From Bacillus mojavensis RO-H-1 = KCTC 3706 (lineage in GTDB: Bacteria > Bacillota > Bacilli > Bacillales > Bacillaceae): a stretch of DNA of 64,000 nt. The notes beneath the pieces are model-generated. The model saw only the letters and a list, made by a program, of their open reading frames with translations. It did not search any database and was not told where the DNA came from. A program made the position numbers and the translations under genes. Position 1 is the stretch's first letter. Every line of letters begins with the position of its first letter. Positions 1-8,010 of this stretch are shown piece by piece. The stretch lies in contig NZ_JH600305.1 of the NCBI RefSeq assembly GCF_000245335.1, positions 124,001 through 188,000 of the forward strand. Direction: 5' to 3'.

Positions 1-155
<155 letters not shown>

Positions 156-178
156 TTATGAGGCCTCCTGTTCTCAAG

Positions 179-1207
179 TTATATAATCAGCATTGCGTCG
201 CCGAAGCTGAAGAAACGGTATTCTTCTTCAACCGCATGGTTATACGCACGCAGGACGTTTTCTCTGCCTGCAAGCGCACTGACCAGCATAATCAATGACG
301 ATTTCGGCAGATGAAAGTTTGTAATCATTCCGTCAATGCCTTTGAATTCATAGCCTGGATAAATAAAAATAGATGTCCATCCGCTTGATGCTTTAAATCG
401 ACCATCATGTTCACCGGCAATCGTTTCAAGCGTGCGGGTTGAGGTCGTGCCGACAGAAATAATGCGTCCGCCCTTTTCCCTTACGCTGTTTAAAGCCGCG
501 GCCGTTTCTTCTGACATTTGATAGAACTCTGCATGCATATTATGCTCTTCCACTTCATCGGCACTGACCGGACGAAACGTTCCGAGACCGACATGCAGTG
601 TGATGAACTCAATTTGAACGCCTTTGTCCTTTAGCTGCTGTAAAATGTCTTCCGTGAAATGAAGGCCGGCTGTAGGAGCAGCGGCAGATCCGATTTCTTT
701 TGAAAACACCGTTTGGTAGCGCTCTCTGTCATCAAGCTGTTCCTTAATATATGGCGGAAGCGGCATTTCTCCGAGTGATTCCAGCACCTCATAAAAAATA
801 CCGTCATAATGGAACTCAACTTTTCTGCCGCCATGCTCCAGCTCTTCCGTGCAGACAGCTTTTAATCTACCGTCTCCAAATGTTACAACGGTTCCTTTTT
901 TTACCCGTTTTGCCGGTTTGACGAGTGTTTCCCACCTGTCACCTGCTTCCTGTTTCAGCAAAAGCAGTTCTACTTTTGCCCCTGTATCCTCTTTTGTTCC
1001 GAATAACCGGGCAGGCAAAACGCGGGTATTGTTCAGGACAAGACAATCCCCTTCTTTAAAGAAACTGATAATCTGTTTAAACGAGCTGTCTGTCAGCTCT
1101 CCTGTATGTTTATCAAGCACCATCAGCCTTGAAGCGTCACGCTGTTCCAATGGCACCTGTGCAATTAAACGTTCCGGAAGTTCAAAATCAAATAAATCAA
1201 CTTTCAT
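179..1207 (-). CDS. queA: S-adenosylmethionine:tRNA ribosyltransferase-isomerase
   Basis: QueA transfers and isomerises the ribosyl part of S-adenosylmethionine onto preQ1 in tRNA, giving epoxyqueuosine. The 342 residues are full length for the family. Motifs seen include GEMPLPPYI (about 147-155) and [10 protein letters not shown] (about 176-185), both characteristic of QueA. The ATG at 1207 follows AAAGGTGA. The gene sits between ruvB/yrzS upstream and tgt downstream, all on the minus strand with gaps of about 25 bases, which fits one transcription unit joining ruvAB to the queuosine genes. Confidence 0.97.
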   Translation of the reverse strand: MKVDLFDFELPERLIAQVPLEQRDASRLMVLDKHTGELTDSSFKQIISFFKEGDCLVLNNTRVLPARLFGTKEDTGAKVELLLLKQEAGDRWETLVKPAKRVKKGTVVTFGDGRLKAVCTEELEHGGRKVEFHYDGIFYEVLESLGEMPLPPYIKEQLDDRERYQTVFSKEIGSAAAPTAGLHFTEDILQQLKDKGVQIEFITLHVGLGTFRPVSADEVEEHNMHAEFYQMSEETAAALNSVREKGGRIISVGTTSTRTLETIAGEHDGRFKASSGWTSIFIYPGYEFKGIDGMITNFHLPKSSLIMLVSALAGRENVLRAYNHAVEEEYRFFSFGDAMLII

Positions 1208-1233
1208 AATTTCACCTTTATTCTAGTCTTTTG

Positions 1234-1434
1234 TTATTTCATTCTGCCGAAAAGATTAAGCAAGATTGATAATACCACACTTATGATAATACAAGTGACA
1301 ACCGGGAAGAAAAACGTGACATTTCCTTTTTTCACAAAAATATCTCCCGGCATCTTGCCAACAAAATGCAAAATTGCTCCGATGATAAGCAAAACAGCAC
1401 CAAGAATCATAATGATCTTAGGAAATTCAGTCAT
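1234..1434 (-). CDS. yrzS: Small DUF2905-type membrane protein
   Basis: A 66-residue protein with two predicted membrane segments (about 8-25 and 42-62) separated by a short polar loop containing KMPGDI. This arrangement is typical of the DUF2905 family; its function is unknown. The start MTEFPK at 1434 is chosen because GGAGG lies just upstream (1443-1448). An upstream in-frame extension would lie inside ruvB and has no ribosome binding site of its own. It overlaps the ruvB stop by 8 bases, suggesting translational coupling. The symbol is from memory of the B. subtilis order and is less certain than the family. Confidence 0.8.
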   Translation of the reverse strand: MTEFPKIIMILGAVLLIIGAILHFVGKMPGDIFVKKGNVTFFFPVVTCIIISVVLSILLNLFGRMK

Positions 1435-2431
1435 ATCGGGGAGCCTCCATTTGAAAATGATGATAAACGGCCGGTGTGACGATTCTTCCCCGCGGCGTTC
1501 TCTGGATAAAACCGATTTGCAGAAGATACGGTTCGTACACATCTTCAATCGTATGCGGTTCTTCGCCAATCGTGGCTGAAATCGTATCTAGCCCTACTGG
1601 ACCGCCGTTAAATTTTTCGATCATTCCCATCAGCAGCTTGTGATCAATGTGATCCAAGCCGAGACGGTCAACTTGAAGCCGCTCCAAAGCGTCCTGAGAA
1701 ATCTCTTCTGTAATCCGGCTGTCGCCTAACACCTGTGCAAAATCCCGGACCCTTCTCAGCAGGCGGTTCGCCACCCGCGGCGTTCCTCTTGATCTTCTGG
1801 CAATCTCAAGCGCTGACGGCTGATCAATTTCAACCTCAAACACATCAGCAGTTCTCGTAACAATATCGGCCAGCTCTTCTTGTGTATAATACTCAAGCCG
1901 CGACATAACGCCGAATCGATCTCTTAACGGCGCCGTCAAAAGCCCTACTCTTGTCGTGGCGCCGATCAATGTAAAAGGCGGAAGATCAAGACGGACTGAA
2001 CGGGCAGAAGGCCCTTTTCCAATGACAATATCAAGACAAAAATCTTCCATTGCCGGATAAAGCACTTCTTCAATCGATCTGTGCAGCCTATGTATCTCAT
2101 CGATAAATAATACATCCCCCGGCTCGAGCGCCGTTAATATCGCAGCCAAATCACCCGGTCTTTCAATCGCAGGGCCCGAAGTGGTCCGCAACTCCACTCC
2201 CATTTCGTTGGCAACGATGGAAGCAAGCGTCGTTTTTCCGAGCCCAGGCGGACCGTACAAAAGAACATGATCAAGCGTTTCCTGTCTCATTTTTGCGGCA
2301 TCTATAAAAACTCGCAAATTCTCTTTTACCTTATGCTGCCCGATATATTGAACCAGGCGCTGAGGCCTCAGGCTTTGCTCTATCACTGATTCATGGTTGT
2401 CTGCTTCACTTGAGACGAGCCGTTCATCCAT
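1427..2431 (-). CDS. ruvB: Holliday junction branch migration ATPase RuvB
   Basis: RuvB is the hexameric AAA+ motor that, with RuvA, drives branch migration of Holliday junctions during recombinational repair. The 334-residue protein has Walker [11 protein letters not shown] (about 59-68), Walker [10 protein letters not shown] (about 108-116), the sensor GATTRVG and a C-terminal winged helix. ATG 2431 is preferred over nearby ATG/GTG codons because AAGG at 2440-2443 is 8 bases away. It follows ruvA by 10 bases and is presumably read from the LexA-controlled promoter upstream of ruvA. Confidence 0.97.
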   Translation of the reverse strand: MDERLVSSEADNHESVIEQSLRPQRLVQYIGQHKVKENLRVFIDAAKMRQETLDHVLLYGPPGLGKTTLASIVANEMGVELRTTSGPAIERPGDLAAILTALEPGDVLFIDEIHRLHRSIEEVLYPAMEDFCLDIVIGKGPSARSVRLDLPPFTLIGATTRVGLLTAPLRDRFGVMSRLEYYTQEELADIVTRTADVFEVEIDQPSALEIARRSRGTPRVANRLLRRVRDFAQVLGDSRITEEISQDALERLQVDRLGLDHIDHKLLMGMIEKFNGGPVGLDTISATIGEEPHTIEDVYEPYLLQIGFIQRTPRGRIVTPAVYHHFQMEAPRYD

Positions 2432-2441
2432 GAACATCACC

Positions 2442-3047
2442 TTACTTCAATAGTTTTTGTAATGCTTTTTTTACGTATTGGTCTGTTGTCAGACCAATAT
2501 CCTCTTTTAAGTGAGGAAGTACCTTTTTGATTTCTTTTTCGGCATAACCGAGTACCCTGAGGGCCTCGAGTGCTTCTTCAAGCGCCGTTTCTGCCGTTTG
2601 TTTATCAAGTCTTTCTTCATGATTGAACAGGTTCTCAATCATTTCAGGCACGACGTCAGCCAGCTTTCCTTTTAAATCAAGGATAATCTGGCGCGCAGTT
2701 TTTTTGCCGACGCCCGGAAACTTGACTAAAAAGGCTTCATCTTCATTTTCAATTGCTTGAATGACCGCTCCCGGGTCACCTGAGCCCAGAATGGCGAGTG
2801 CCCCTTTTGGACCGATACCGGTCACATTTAACAGCTTTGTAAAGAGCGCTTTTTCCTCCCTTGTTGAAAAGCCGTATAGTAAAAACGCATCCTCTCTTAC
2901 ATGATGGTACGTAAAAATGGTTTCTTGACTTCTCTCCTTATATATAAACGGATTTGGCGTAAAAATCTGATAGCCGATGCCGCCGTTTTCTATCACGATA
3001 TATTGGGGAGAAACATAATCAATCGTCCCTTTAACAAATTCGATCAC
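2442..3047 (-). CDS. ruvA: Holliday junction DNA helicase subunit RuvA
   Basis: RuvA binds four-way junctions as a tetramer and loads RuvB. The 201-residue protein has the N-terminal OB fold, helix-hairpin-helix segments ([13 protein letters not shown] and [10 protein letters not shown]) and a C-terminal domain that contacts RuvB. I chose GTG 3047 rather than ATG 3053. The ribosome binding site GAGGTG at 3057-3062 would almost touch the ATG but lies an ideal 7 or so bases before the GTG, and 201 residues matches the family. Confidence 0.96.
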   Translation of the reverse strand: MIEFVKGTIDYVSPQYIVIENGGIGYQIFTPNPFIYKERSQETIFTYHHVREDAFLLYGFSTREEKALFTKLLNVTGIGPKGALAILGSGDPGAVIQAIENEDEAFLVKFPGVGKKTARQIILDLKGKLADVVPEMIENLFNHEERLDKQTAETALEEALEALRVLGYAEKEIKKVLPHLKEDIGLTTDQYVKKALQKLLK

Positions 3048-3074
3048 GAACATTCACCTCTTTGACTGTTCTTC

Positions 3075-3125
3075 ATTGTACCATAAAAACAGCCAAAGGC
3101 TTAATGAAAAGTTAACATATGTTCG
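3075..3125 (-). promoter_or_regulatory. ruvAB promoter with LexA (DinR) SOS box
   Basis: On the minus strand CGAACATATGTTAA (3112-3125) matches the Bacillus LexA box CGAAC-N4-GTTCG except in its last two bases. An extended -10, TGGTACAAT (TACAAT at 3075-3080), lies downstream, with only a weak -35 about 18 bases before it. The box just upstream of the core promoter fits SOS repression of ruvAB, which is known in B. subtilis. Confidence 0.8.
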
Positions 3126-3146
3126 CTTGTCTTTCATTGTTCCACG

Positions 3147-3172
3147 AAAAAAAAGACATGAGCACATGTCTT
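3147..3172 (-). terminator. bofC terminator
   Basis: On the minus strand, AAGACATG-TGCT-CATGTCTT is followed by a run of U, just after the bofC stop at 3186. It separates bofC from the ruvA promoter. Confidence 0.8.
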
Positions 3173-3185
3173 CAATCAGCAGTGG

Positions 3186-3695
3186 TCACCCGCTGTACGT
3201 CTTGATATGTTCTATGACATCTTTAAACTCCGCTTTCGTCCGAAACGGAATGCCTTTTTCGAGATTTTTTTGCATATGGCTCTCCAGTCTTTCTAAGTCA
3301 ATTTGAAAAAAAGATTGAATGGGTTCAGCATCCGACTCCGGCCGTCCATGAAAGGTGGAAATCACTCCGCTGTCAGAAACGCCGATATACCCATTCACCT
3401 TGCTGAGCGGAGAAATATCGTCCACCTGCTTCCGAAATAGAACGTACCCATTTTTTTGTTCGACAAGCGTCCATCCCGCATAATCCGCCCAAAAGTCATC
3501 CATGGAGAGCACCTTTTCACGCTTATGCTCGATGCTGACCTCTCCATCCAAATACACTTTTTCAAGCTGCACATGTACCTGCAGCGGTTCATAGTGCTCC
3601 ACTTCTGCCCCTAACGCGCTGGGAGCACCCATTACAAAAGCTGCGGCTGAGCAAAATAAACCCAGCAACAGATACGCAGTGCTAAACCGTTTCAC
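3186..3695 (-). CDS. bofC: Forespore regulator BofC of the sigma-K checkpoint
   Basis: BofC is exported from the forespore into the intermembrane space. There it restrains the protease SpoIVB, and so delays activation of pro-sigma-K processing. The 169-residue protein begins with a signal peptide (positive MKR, hydrophobic 7-23, likely cleavage after SALGA near 30) and the rest is a soluble domain. The GTG start at 3695 follows AGAGGTG. Its downstream targets, the SpoIVFA/SpoIVFB complex, are encoded about 19 kb away in this same window. It is 48 bases behind csbX and may be read both from csbX and from its own forespore promoter. Confidence 0.93.
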   Translation of the reverse strand: MKRFSTAYLLLGLFCSAAAFVMGAPSALGAEVEHYEPLQVHVQLEKVYLDGEVSIEHKREKVLSMDDFWADYAGWTLVEQKNGYVLFRKQVDDISPLSKVNGYIGVSDSGVISTFHGRPESDAEPIQSFFQIDLERLESHMQKNLEKGIPFRTKAEFKDVIEHIKTYSG

Positions 3696-3742
3696 CTTTT
3701 ACACCTCTTTGCACACGTTTACGACTAGTCTGACCAAAGAGG

Positions 3743-5050
3743 CTACTGCTTAACCGTTTTCTCAAAATTTGTTTGCACATTTTTCCTGACAAGCCGTTCT
3801 TCTGGATACATATCGGCGTTTCGTTCCGAAATCGTCAGAAACTGTGTCAGGAAAGCACTGAGAAAATATAATGCCGCAAAAATCCATATCACGCCGCCTG
3901 CGCCAAGCGGACCGATAAAAAGGCTCACGATGCCGGGAGCAATAAAGGCGCATAGACCCGATCCCAGATTTAACACGGACATGGCAGCACCTTTGTTATC
4001 AGGCGCAAGCGTCGGCAAAAGCGCGCTTAACGGAACATATCCGGCCAGTGCCGCACCGTAGCAGCAGGCAATGATCATCAGCACCCAGTACTGATGGCCG
4101 ATCAATTGCGGCGTGTAATAAAGCGCCAGTGTAAAAATGCCGCAGCCGACACCGCCGAACCACATGACTGTATTTCGCCAGCCCAGTTTGTCTCCGACTG
4201 CGCCGAAAATGATGTTAAATACAATATTGACAAAAAACAGCGTCCCCCAAATTTGCAGCCACTCCGAAACAGAATAGCCGTAACGCGCTAAATATGTCGG
4301 AAGAAATATTGCAAATCCGAATTGTCCGAGAGCATTAATTGTCTTGACCACGCCGCCGATGCCGACTTTAGGATTTTCATACATAATTGTAAATGCCTTC
4401 GACAGCTCTTTCCATTTCGGCTGATCTTGTTTCTGTACAGGCATAAATTTATCTTTATTAAAAAACAATGCGAGAACTCCGCCTGCTGCCACAAATAAGA
4501 GAGCGCTCCAAAGCGTATTGATTTCTCCAATCGCCGGAACCGCATAGCTCGAATAAAACGGCCCAAGCACGTTCAGGCCGCACGTGAACATAAACCAAAA
4601 CCATCCGACGGCTTTACCAAGGATTTGCTGAGAGGTGCTGTATGATACCCATACTAGAAACGAGTATGCAAACAGCGGGTATCCCAAGCCCCTAAGCGCG
4701 TAGCTGCCCAAGAGAGCCGGATAGTACATATGAGGAATCGCCCAGCCGATAAAAGCAACTGAACCGAGGATAAAAGCTAGTAAACCGACCGTCATCGTTT
4801 TCCTTGGCCCCCAAGTCTGGACAAAGGTTCCTGATAGCCAAGCCGAAATCGTGACCGCAATGCCATACACCGTAAATAGAGAAGCAGATTGCTGCATACT
4901 GAGACCGTGATCAACAAGAAAAGGAGACAGCCATCCTTGCTCAAGTCCGTCTCCAACCATAAAGATGACCACACCAATATAACCCCAAATCATGTGAGAA
5001 GGAATCCCAATTTTGTTCAGAGCATTTCCTTTAGCATGTGCTGTATTCAT
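3743..5050 (-). CDS. csbX: MFS permease, sigma-B general stress gene
   Basis: A 435-residue integral membrane protein with about 12 predicted helices and the major facilitator pattern, including the loop WGPRKTMTVG after helix 2. Its substrate is unknown. ATG 5050 is chosen over the in-frame GTG 5059 because GGCGGTGG then lies 5 bases upstream. A good sigma-B type promoter lies about 45 bases upstream, agreeing with its known membership of the general stress regulon. bofC follows on the same strand. Confidence 0.92.
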   Translation of the reverse strand: MNTAHAKGNALNKIGIPSHMIWGYIGVVIFMVGDGLEQGWLSPFLVDHGLSMQQSASLFTVYGIAVTISAWLSGTFVQTWGPRKTMTVGLLAFILGSVAFIGWAIPHMYYPALLGSYALRGLGYPLFAYSFLVWVSYSTSQQILGKAVGWFWFMFTCGLNVLGPFYSSYAVPAIGEINTLWSALLFVAAGGVLALFFNKDKFMPVQKQDQPKWKELSKAFTIMYENPKVGIGGVVKTINALGQFGFAIFLPTYLARYGYSVSEWLQIWGTLFFVNIVFNIIFGAVGDKLGWRNTVMWFGGVGCGIFTLALYYTPQLIGHQYWVLMIIACCYGAALAGYVPLSALLPTLAPDNKGAAMSVLNLGSGLCAFIAPGIVSLFIGPLGAGGVIWIFAALYFLSAFLTQFLTISERNADMYPEERLVRKNVQTNFEKTVKQ

Positions 5051-5093
5051 GATTTCCACCGCCTACTTTTTCTAAAATATCAATGGAATGTAT

Positions 5094-5120
5094 ATACCCA
5101 AGCTTGCTGTATTGTAATCC
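5094..5120 (-). promoter_or_regulatory. Sigma-B type promoter of csbX
   Basis: On the minus strand a -35-like GGATTA (5115-5120) and a perfect -10 GGGTAT (5094-5099) are separated by 15 bases, close to the sigma-B consensus GTTTAA-N12-15-GGGTAT. Confidence 0.75.
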
Positions 5121-5134
5121 TTTCTTTCTGAATA

Positions 5135-6160
5135 TTAAAAAACAATTTTTTCAGTATGTTCAATGGTGACAGGCATGCCTAAAGCGAGCGACTGCTGAGC
5201 CGCCCTTGCTATTCGTTCCGCCTGAAAGCCGTCATCGCCAGTGCAGGCAGTCTCTCGATTTGTTTGGATGGCTTCTGCAAACTGAAGAATCTCCTCTACA
5301 TAGGCTTCCTTATAGCGTTCAGGGAAAAAGAAATGCGGTTTATCCTTCATGACAACGTCAGCGGTCGACACTTCTACCGTCGTCGGCCTGCTATTGTCCG
5401 CTGCTGCCGAGCCTTTCGTGCCGAAAACCTCGACACGCTGGTCATATCCGTACACAGCTTGACGGCTGTTGTCTATCACACCCATGGCACCGTTTGCAAA
5501 TGTCAGGGTAATGACAGCCGTATCAATGTCCCCCAGCTCTGCAAAGGACGGATTCACCAAAGCCGCTCCTTTTGCATACACTTCCGTCACTTCACTTCCC
5601 ATGATGTATCTGGCCATATCAAAATCATGAATCGACATATCGATAAAGAAGCCGCCTGATGTGCGGACATAATCAACATTCGGCGGTTCAGGGTCCCGTG
5701 ACGTAATTTTTAATAAATGAGGCGTGCCGATTTCACCATTTGAGACAATGGTTTTGATTTTCCTAAAATGAGGGTCGAAACGGCGGTTAAATCCGACTTG
5801 CAGTTTAACCCCATGTTTCCGGACAGCCGCAAGTGCCTCCTTCGTTTCATCGGGAGAAAAACTAATTGGTTTTTCACAAAAAATATGTTTTTTCGCCTCA
5901 GCTGCTTCTCTGATGATTTGCGTATGTGTGTTTGTTGGCGAACAGATAAAAACAGCGTCAATATCAGGATCAAGTAATAAATCTCTATAGTCAGCGGTTA
6001 TGTATTCAATGTGGTGACTGGCGGCCCAATCCTGTAAACAGCTTGCAGAAATATCAGAAACCGCTTTTATTTTCATATGAGGAATCCGATGTATATTTTG
6101 AACATGAAGTTTGCCGATGCGCCCTGCACCGATAATTCCTGTCACCATCTGTTTCGTCAT
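5135..6160 (-). CDS. yrbE: Gfo/Idh/MocA family NAD(P)-dependent oxidoreductase
   Basis: A 341-residue cytoplasmic dehydrogenase related to inositol 2-dehydrogenase. The N-terminal Rossmann fold carries GIIGAGRIGKLH (about 8-19). The EKP motif (CEKPIS, about 97-102) supplies the catalytic lysine, and the C-terminal half has the family alpha/beta domain with the active-site-like segment DMSIHDFDMARY. The true substrate is not known; a cyclitol or sugar is likely from the family. Two palindromic AAGCGCTT elements upstream suggest carbon catabolite control. It precedes csbX by 84 bases but csbX has its own promoter. Confidence 0.88.
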   Translation of the reverse strand: MTKQMVTGIIGAGRIGKLHVQNIHRIPHMKIKAVSDISASCLQDWAASHHIEYITADYRDLLLDPDIDAVFICSPTNTHTQIIREAAEAKKHIFCEKPISFSPDETKEALAAVRKHGVKLQVGFNRRFDPHFRKIKTIVSNGEIGTPHLLKITSRDPEPPNVDYVRTSGGFFIDMSIHDFDMARYIMGSEVTEVYAKGAALVNPSFAELGDIDTAVITLTFANGAMGVIDNSRQAVYGYDQRVEVFGTKGSAAADNSRPTTVEVSTADVVMKDKPHFFFPERYKEAYVEEILQFAEAIQTNRETACTGDDGFQAERIARAAQQSLALGMPVTIEHTEKIVF

Positions 6161-6182
6161 AGCGTGTTCCCCCTTGAAAGTT

Positions 6183-6235
6183 TACGAAAGCGCTTTATTT
6201 CAAATTAATAGTATCCCATTTGTAAGCGCTTTTCA
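6183..6235. promoter_or_regulatory. Two cre-like palindromes upstream of yrbE
   Basis: GAAAGCGCTTT (6186-6196) and TGTAAGCGCTTTTCA (6221-6235) both contain the AAGCGCTT core of CcpA operators but each departs from the full cre consensus at its outer positions. They lie 23 to 75 bases upstream of the yrbE start, where repressor binding would affect transcription. Confidence 0.5.
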
Positions 6236-6397
6236 AGGAGCGGCATAAACGTTTTCATGTCTCTTTTATCACAATCAAAGCTTATAGGTAGCCTTCTTTC
6301 CCAAGACCAGATACACTATATTTAGGCTCTTTTTCCTGAACAGTTTTGGATTTTCCTATAAACAACTGCATAAAATAGAGCAAAGAAGGTGAATGAA

Positions 6398-7048
6398 ATG
6401 CTGACAAAAGCAGAGGCACTGGCCCATTCAGTCATATACCGCCAAAACAGCAGATTTGATAAAGTCAAAGAGAAACCCGAGGAATTGACATTAATCGGCA
6501 AGGGACGAAGCGCCTATGTGTTTGCCATAACAGAAGGTGACCGAAAAATGGCGCTGAAGGTATTCTTTCCGGAGTATCAAGCGACAGCCGTCAAAGAAGC
6601 AGCGATTTATGAAAAATTAGCCGGATCCGCATTCTACCCTGATATTTATGAAACTGGTGATTCATTTATTTTAATGGAATATATTAAAGGCGATACTTTT
6701 TACAACTGCCTGAAAAAAGGCATCGCGATCAGCGACGATATGATTCAGCAGGTAGAGGACGCACTTTCTGACGCCCGTGCAGCCGGTCTCAACCCGTCAG
6801 ACATTCATTTGCGCAATCTGATTCTGACAGAATCCGGAGCAGTGCGGGTCATTGATGTCGCAAGATTTGAACAGACAAAAACGTGCACACAGTGGGACGA
6901 TTTAAAAACGGCGTATCATATGCTTTATAAAAAGCCGATTTTCCCGAAAAAAATCCCGGGCTTTTGGCTTGAGCTTATCGCTTTTTTATATAAAAAAGAT
7001 TGGTTTCAGAAGCACGTAGCACAACGGAAAAGAAAATATTCTTCATAG
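6398..7048 (+). CDS. yrzF: Protein kinase-like protein YrzF
   Basis: A 216-residue protein with a reduced eukaryotic-type kinase fold. It has a glycine-rich segment IGKGRSAYVFA, a likely ATP-binding lysine in MALKVFF, a hinge MEYIKG, a catalytic-loop-like segment (NPSDIHLRN) and DVARFE in place of the DFG motif. The loop lacks the usual HRD order but keeps Asp and Asn, so activity is uncertain. ATG 6398 lies 8 bases after AGAAGG; an earlier in-frame GTG (6389) overlaps that site. It is a single gene transcribed divergently from yrbE and ends in a strong terminator. The C-terminus is very basic (QRKRKYSS). Confidence 0.85.
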   Translation: MLTKAEALAHSVIYRQNSRFDKVKEKPEELTLIGKGRSAYVFAITEGDRKMALKVFFPEYQATAVKEAAIYEKLAGSAFYPDIYETGDSFILMEYIKGDTFYNCLKKGIAISDDMIQQVEDALSDARAAGLNPSDIHLRNLILTESGAVRVIDVARFEQTKTCTQWDDLKTAYHMLYKKPIFPKKIPGFWLELIAFLYKKDWFQKHVAQRKRKYSS

Positions 7049-7051
7049 AAA

Positions 7052-7075
7052 AGGCAGCCGCTTATGCGGCTGCCT
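7052..7075. terminator. Bidirectional terminator between yrzF and a small minus-strand ORF
   Basis: AGGCAGCCGC-TTAT-GCGGCTGCCT is a perfect 10-base-pair stem, with T-rich sequence on the plus side and TTTTC on the minus side, so it can end transcription from both flanking genes. Confidence 0.85.
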
Positions 7076-7089
7076 TTATCATTTTATTT

Positions 7090-7212
7090 TTACTTTCTGA
7101 GAGCAGAAATCAATTTCATTTGTTCAGGCGACAGCTTGATGCGATATCCTCTCACACTCAAATAAACCGCTTCTGAGTTCTTTTCGCTGGAATGACAATA
7201 TGTGTTTTCCAT
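7090..7212 (-). CDS. Possible 40-residue protein
   Basis: A short reading frame, ATG at 7212, preceded by GGGGGAGA and a -10-like TATGAT. The product is a 40-residue polar peptide beginning MENTYCHSSE and ending MKLISALRK. The middle, YLSVRGYRIKLSPEQ, looks like the start of a small helical domain. It stops just before the bidirectional terminator, so it has promoter-like sequence, ribosome binding site and terminator in the right places. I do not recognise a family and cannot assign a function. Confidence 0.55.
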   Translation of the reverse strand: MENTYCHSSEKNSEAVYLSVRGYRIKLSPEQMKLISALRK

Positions 7213-7344
7213 TTCTGTCTCCCCCACCCTTTATCTACTTTCCTTTATCATACCTGCACTTTATTGAGGAAATTTTAAAGAAATGTAAAGATCGTATAAA
7301 ATCCTTGATATGGTAAAATGAGAGAAAAAAAGGGAGAGAGTCAT

Positions 7345-7742
7345 ATCAAAACACGCAGTAAAGTCCCTCTTGTTATATTCTCATGTCTTCTGTTCTTCGG
7401 CGGTGCCGTTTATTGGATGTTTTTTCACTCAAAAACGTTCCGAAAGGCAGCCTTGTACAATCAGTGGAATCTCCGAACGGAAGCTATACGCTAAACACTT
7501 ATGTATCCAATAATACCTTAGGCTTAGATGCCGCCAGAGGCGAACTCGTGAATGAAAAAACACTTGTCAAAAAAACAATCTATTGGAATTACCCTGACAG
7601 CAGACCAGCTGTTAAATGGTTGAACAACAATACAGTAAAAATCGGCGGCCAGACTTTACATCTTGATATCGATGAAACTTATGATTGGCGAAAGGATGAT
7701 CATTGGATTCGTGAGGAACCGCCGCAAGCATCAGTGAGGTAA
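7345..7742 (+). pseudogene. DUF5412-type membrane-anchored protein, frameshifted and lacking a normal start
   Basis: Two reading frames together make one protein. The first (7345-7437) encodes a basic N-terminus and a membrane segment (PLVIFSCLLFFGGAVYWMFF). The second (about 7438-7742) encodes GSLVQSVESPNGSYTLNTY and a domain with the KKTIYWNY and VKWLNNNTV patterns of DUF5412 proteins. They join only if one base is restored near ACGTTCCG (7435-7442), where the expected codons would be ACG TTT CCG. The first codon after the ribosome binding site GGGAGAG is ATC (7345-7347) rather than ATG. An extended -10 (TGGTAAAAT, 7311-7319) precedes it. A shorter 119-residue frame from ATG 7383 exists, but its first part is out of frame with the membrane anchor. 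Decay is the simplest reading; sequencing error is possible. Confidence 0.6.
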
Positions 7743-7743
7743 G

Positions 7744-7845
7744 ATGATGAATGATCCTTATCGCCTTGCCTTTTATATGCGCAACGGCAGAGCTTGGCTA
7801 TTTATTTCTCTAGGACTGTTTACCATTGGTGACATGCCTTTTTAA
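7744..7845 (+). CDS. Possible 33-residue hydrophobic peptide
   Basis: Directly after the DUF5412 stop, GTGAGG is followed by ATG codons at 7744 and 7747 opening a 33-residue frame (MMNDPYRLAFYMRNGRAW, then a hydrophobic tail ending IGDMPF). A terminator follows at once. It could be a real small membrane peptide, or the remaining start of a longer membrane protein cut short by deletion. The abrupt end within the hydrophobic segment favours a remnant. Confidence 0.35.
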   Translation: MMNDPYRLAFYMRNGRAWLFISLGLFTIGDMPF

Positions 7846-7849
7846 ACAG

Positions 7850-7883
7850 AAGCGCGGCGTACTTCATACGCTGCGCTTTTTTT
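7850..7883 (+). terminator. Terminator of the DUF5412 locus
   Basis: AGCGCGGCGTA-CTTCA-TACGCTGCGCT followed by seven T forms a near-perfect 11-pair hairpin. The 125 bases beyond it, up to yrbD, hold a possible -10 TATAAT at 7920-7925 and nothing else I recognise. Confidence 0.85.
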
Positions 7884-8010
7884 CACCCCATTCTCCCCTC
7901 TTATGATCATTACACGTTATATAATGTGACAGATTGATTGTAAAAATAGTTCAATTAACCCAAAATCCTCTTTATAAAATGAAATCGAAACGACATGAGG
8001 AGGAAGCTTG

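Noticed and set aside
849-1226. 125-codon plus-strand frame opposite queA
   Set aside because: It is the antisense shadow of a conserved gene, without a ribosome binding site or family features.
1434-1569. N-terminal extension of yrzS into ruvB
   Set aside because: It would be encoded by the ruvB 3' end without a ribosome binding site; the start at 1434 has a good one.
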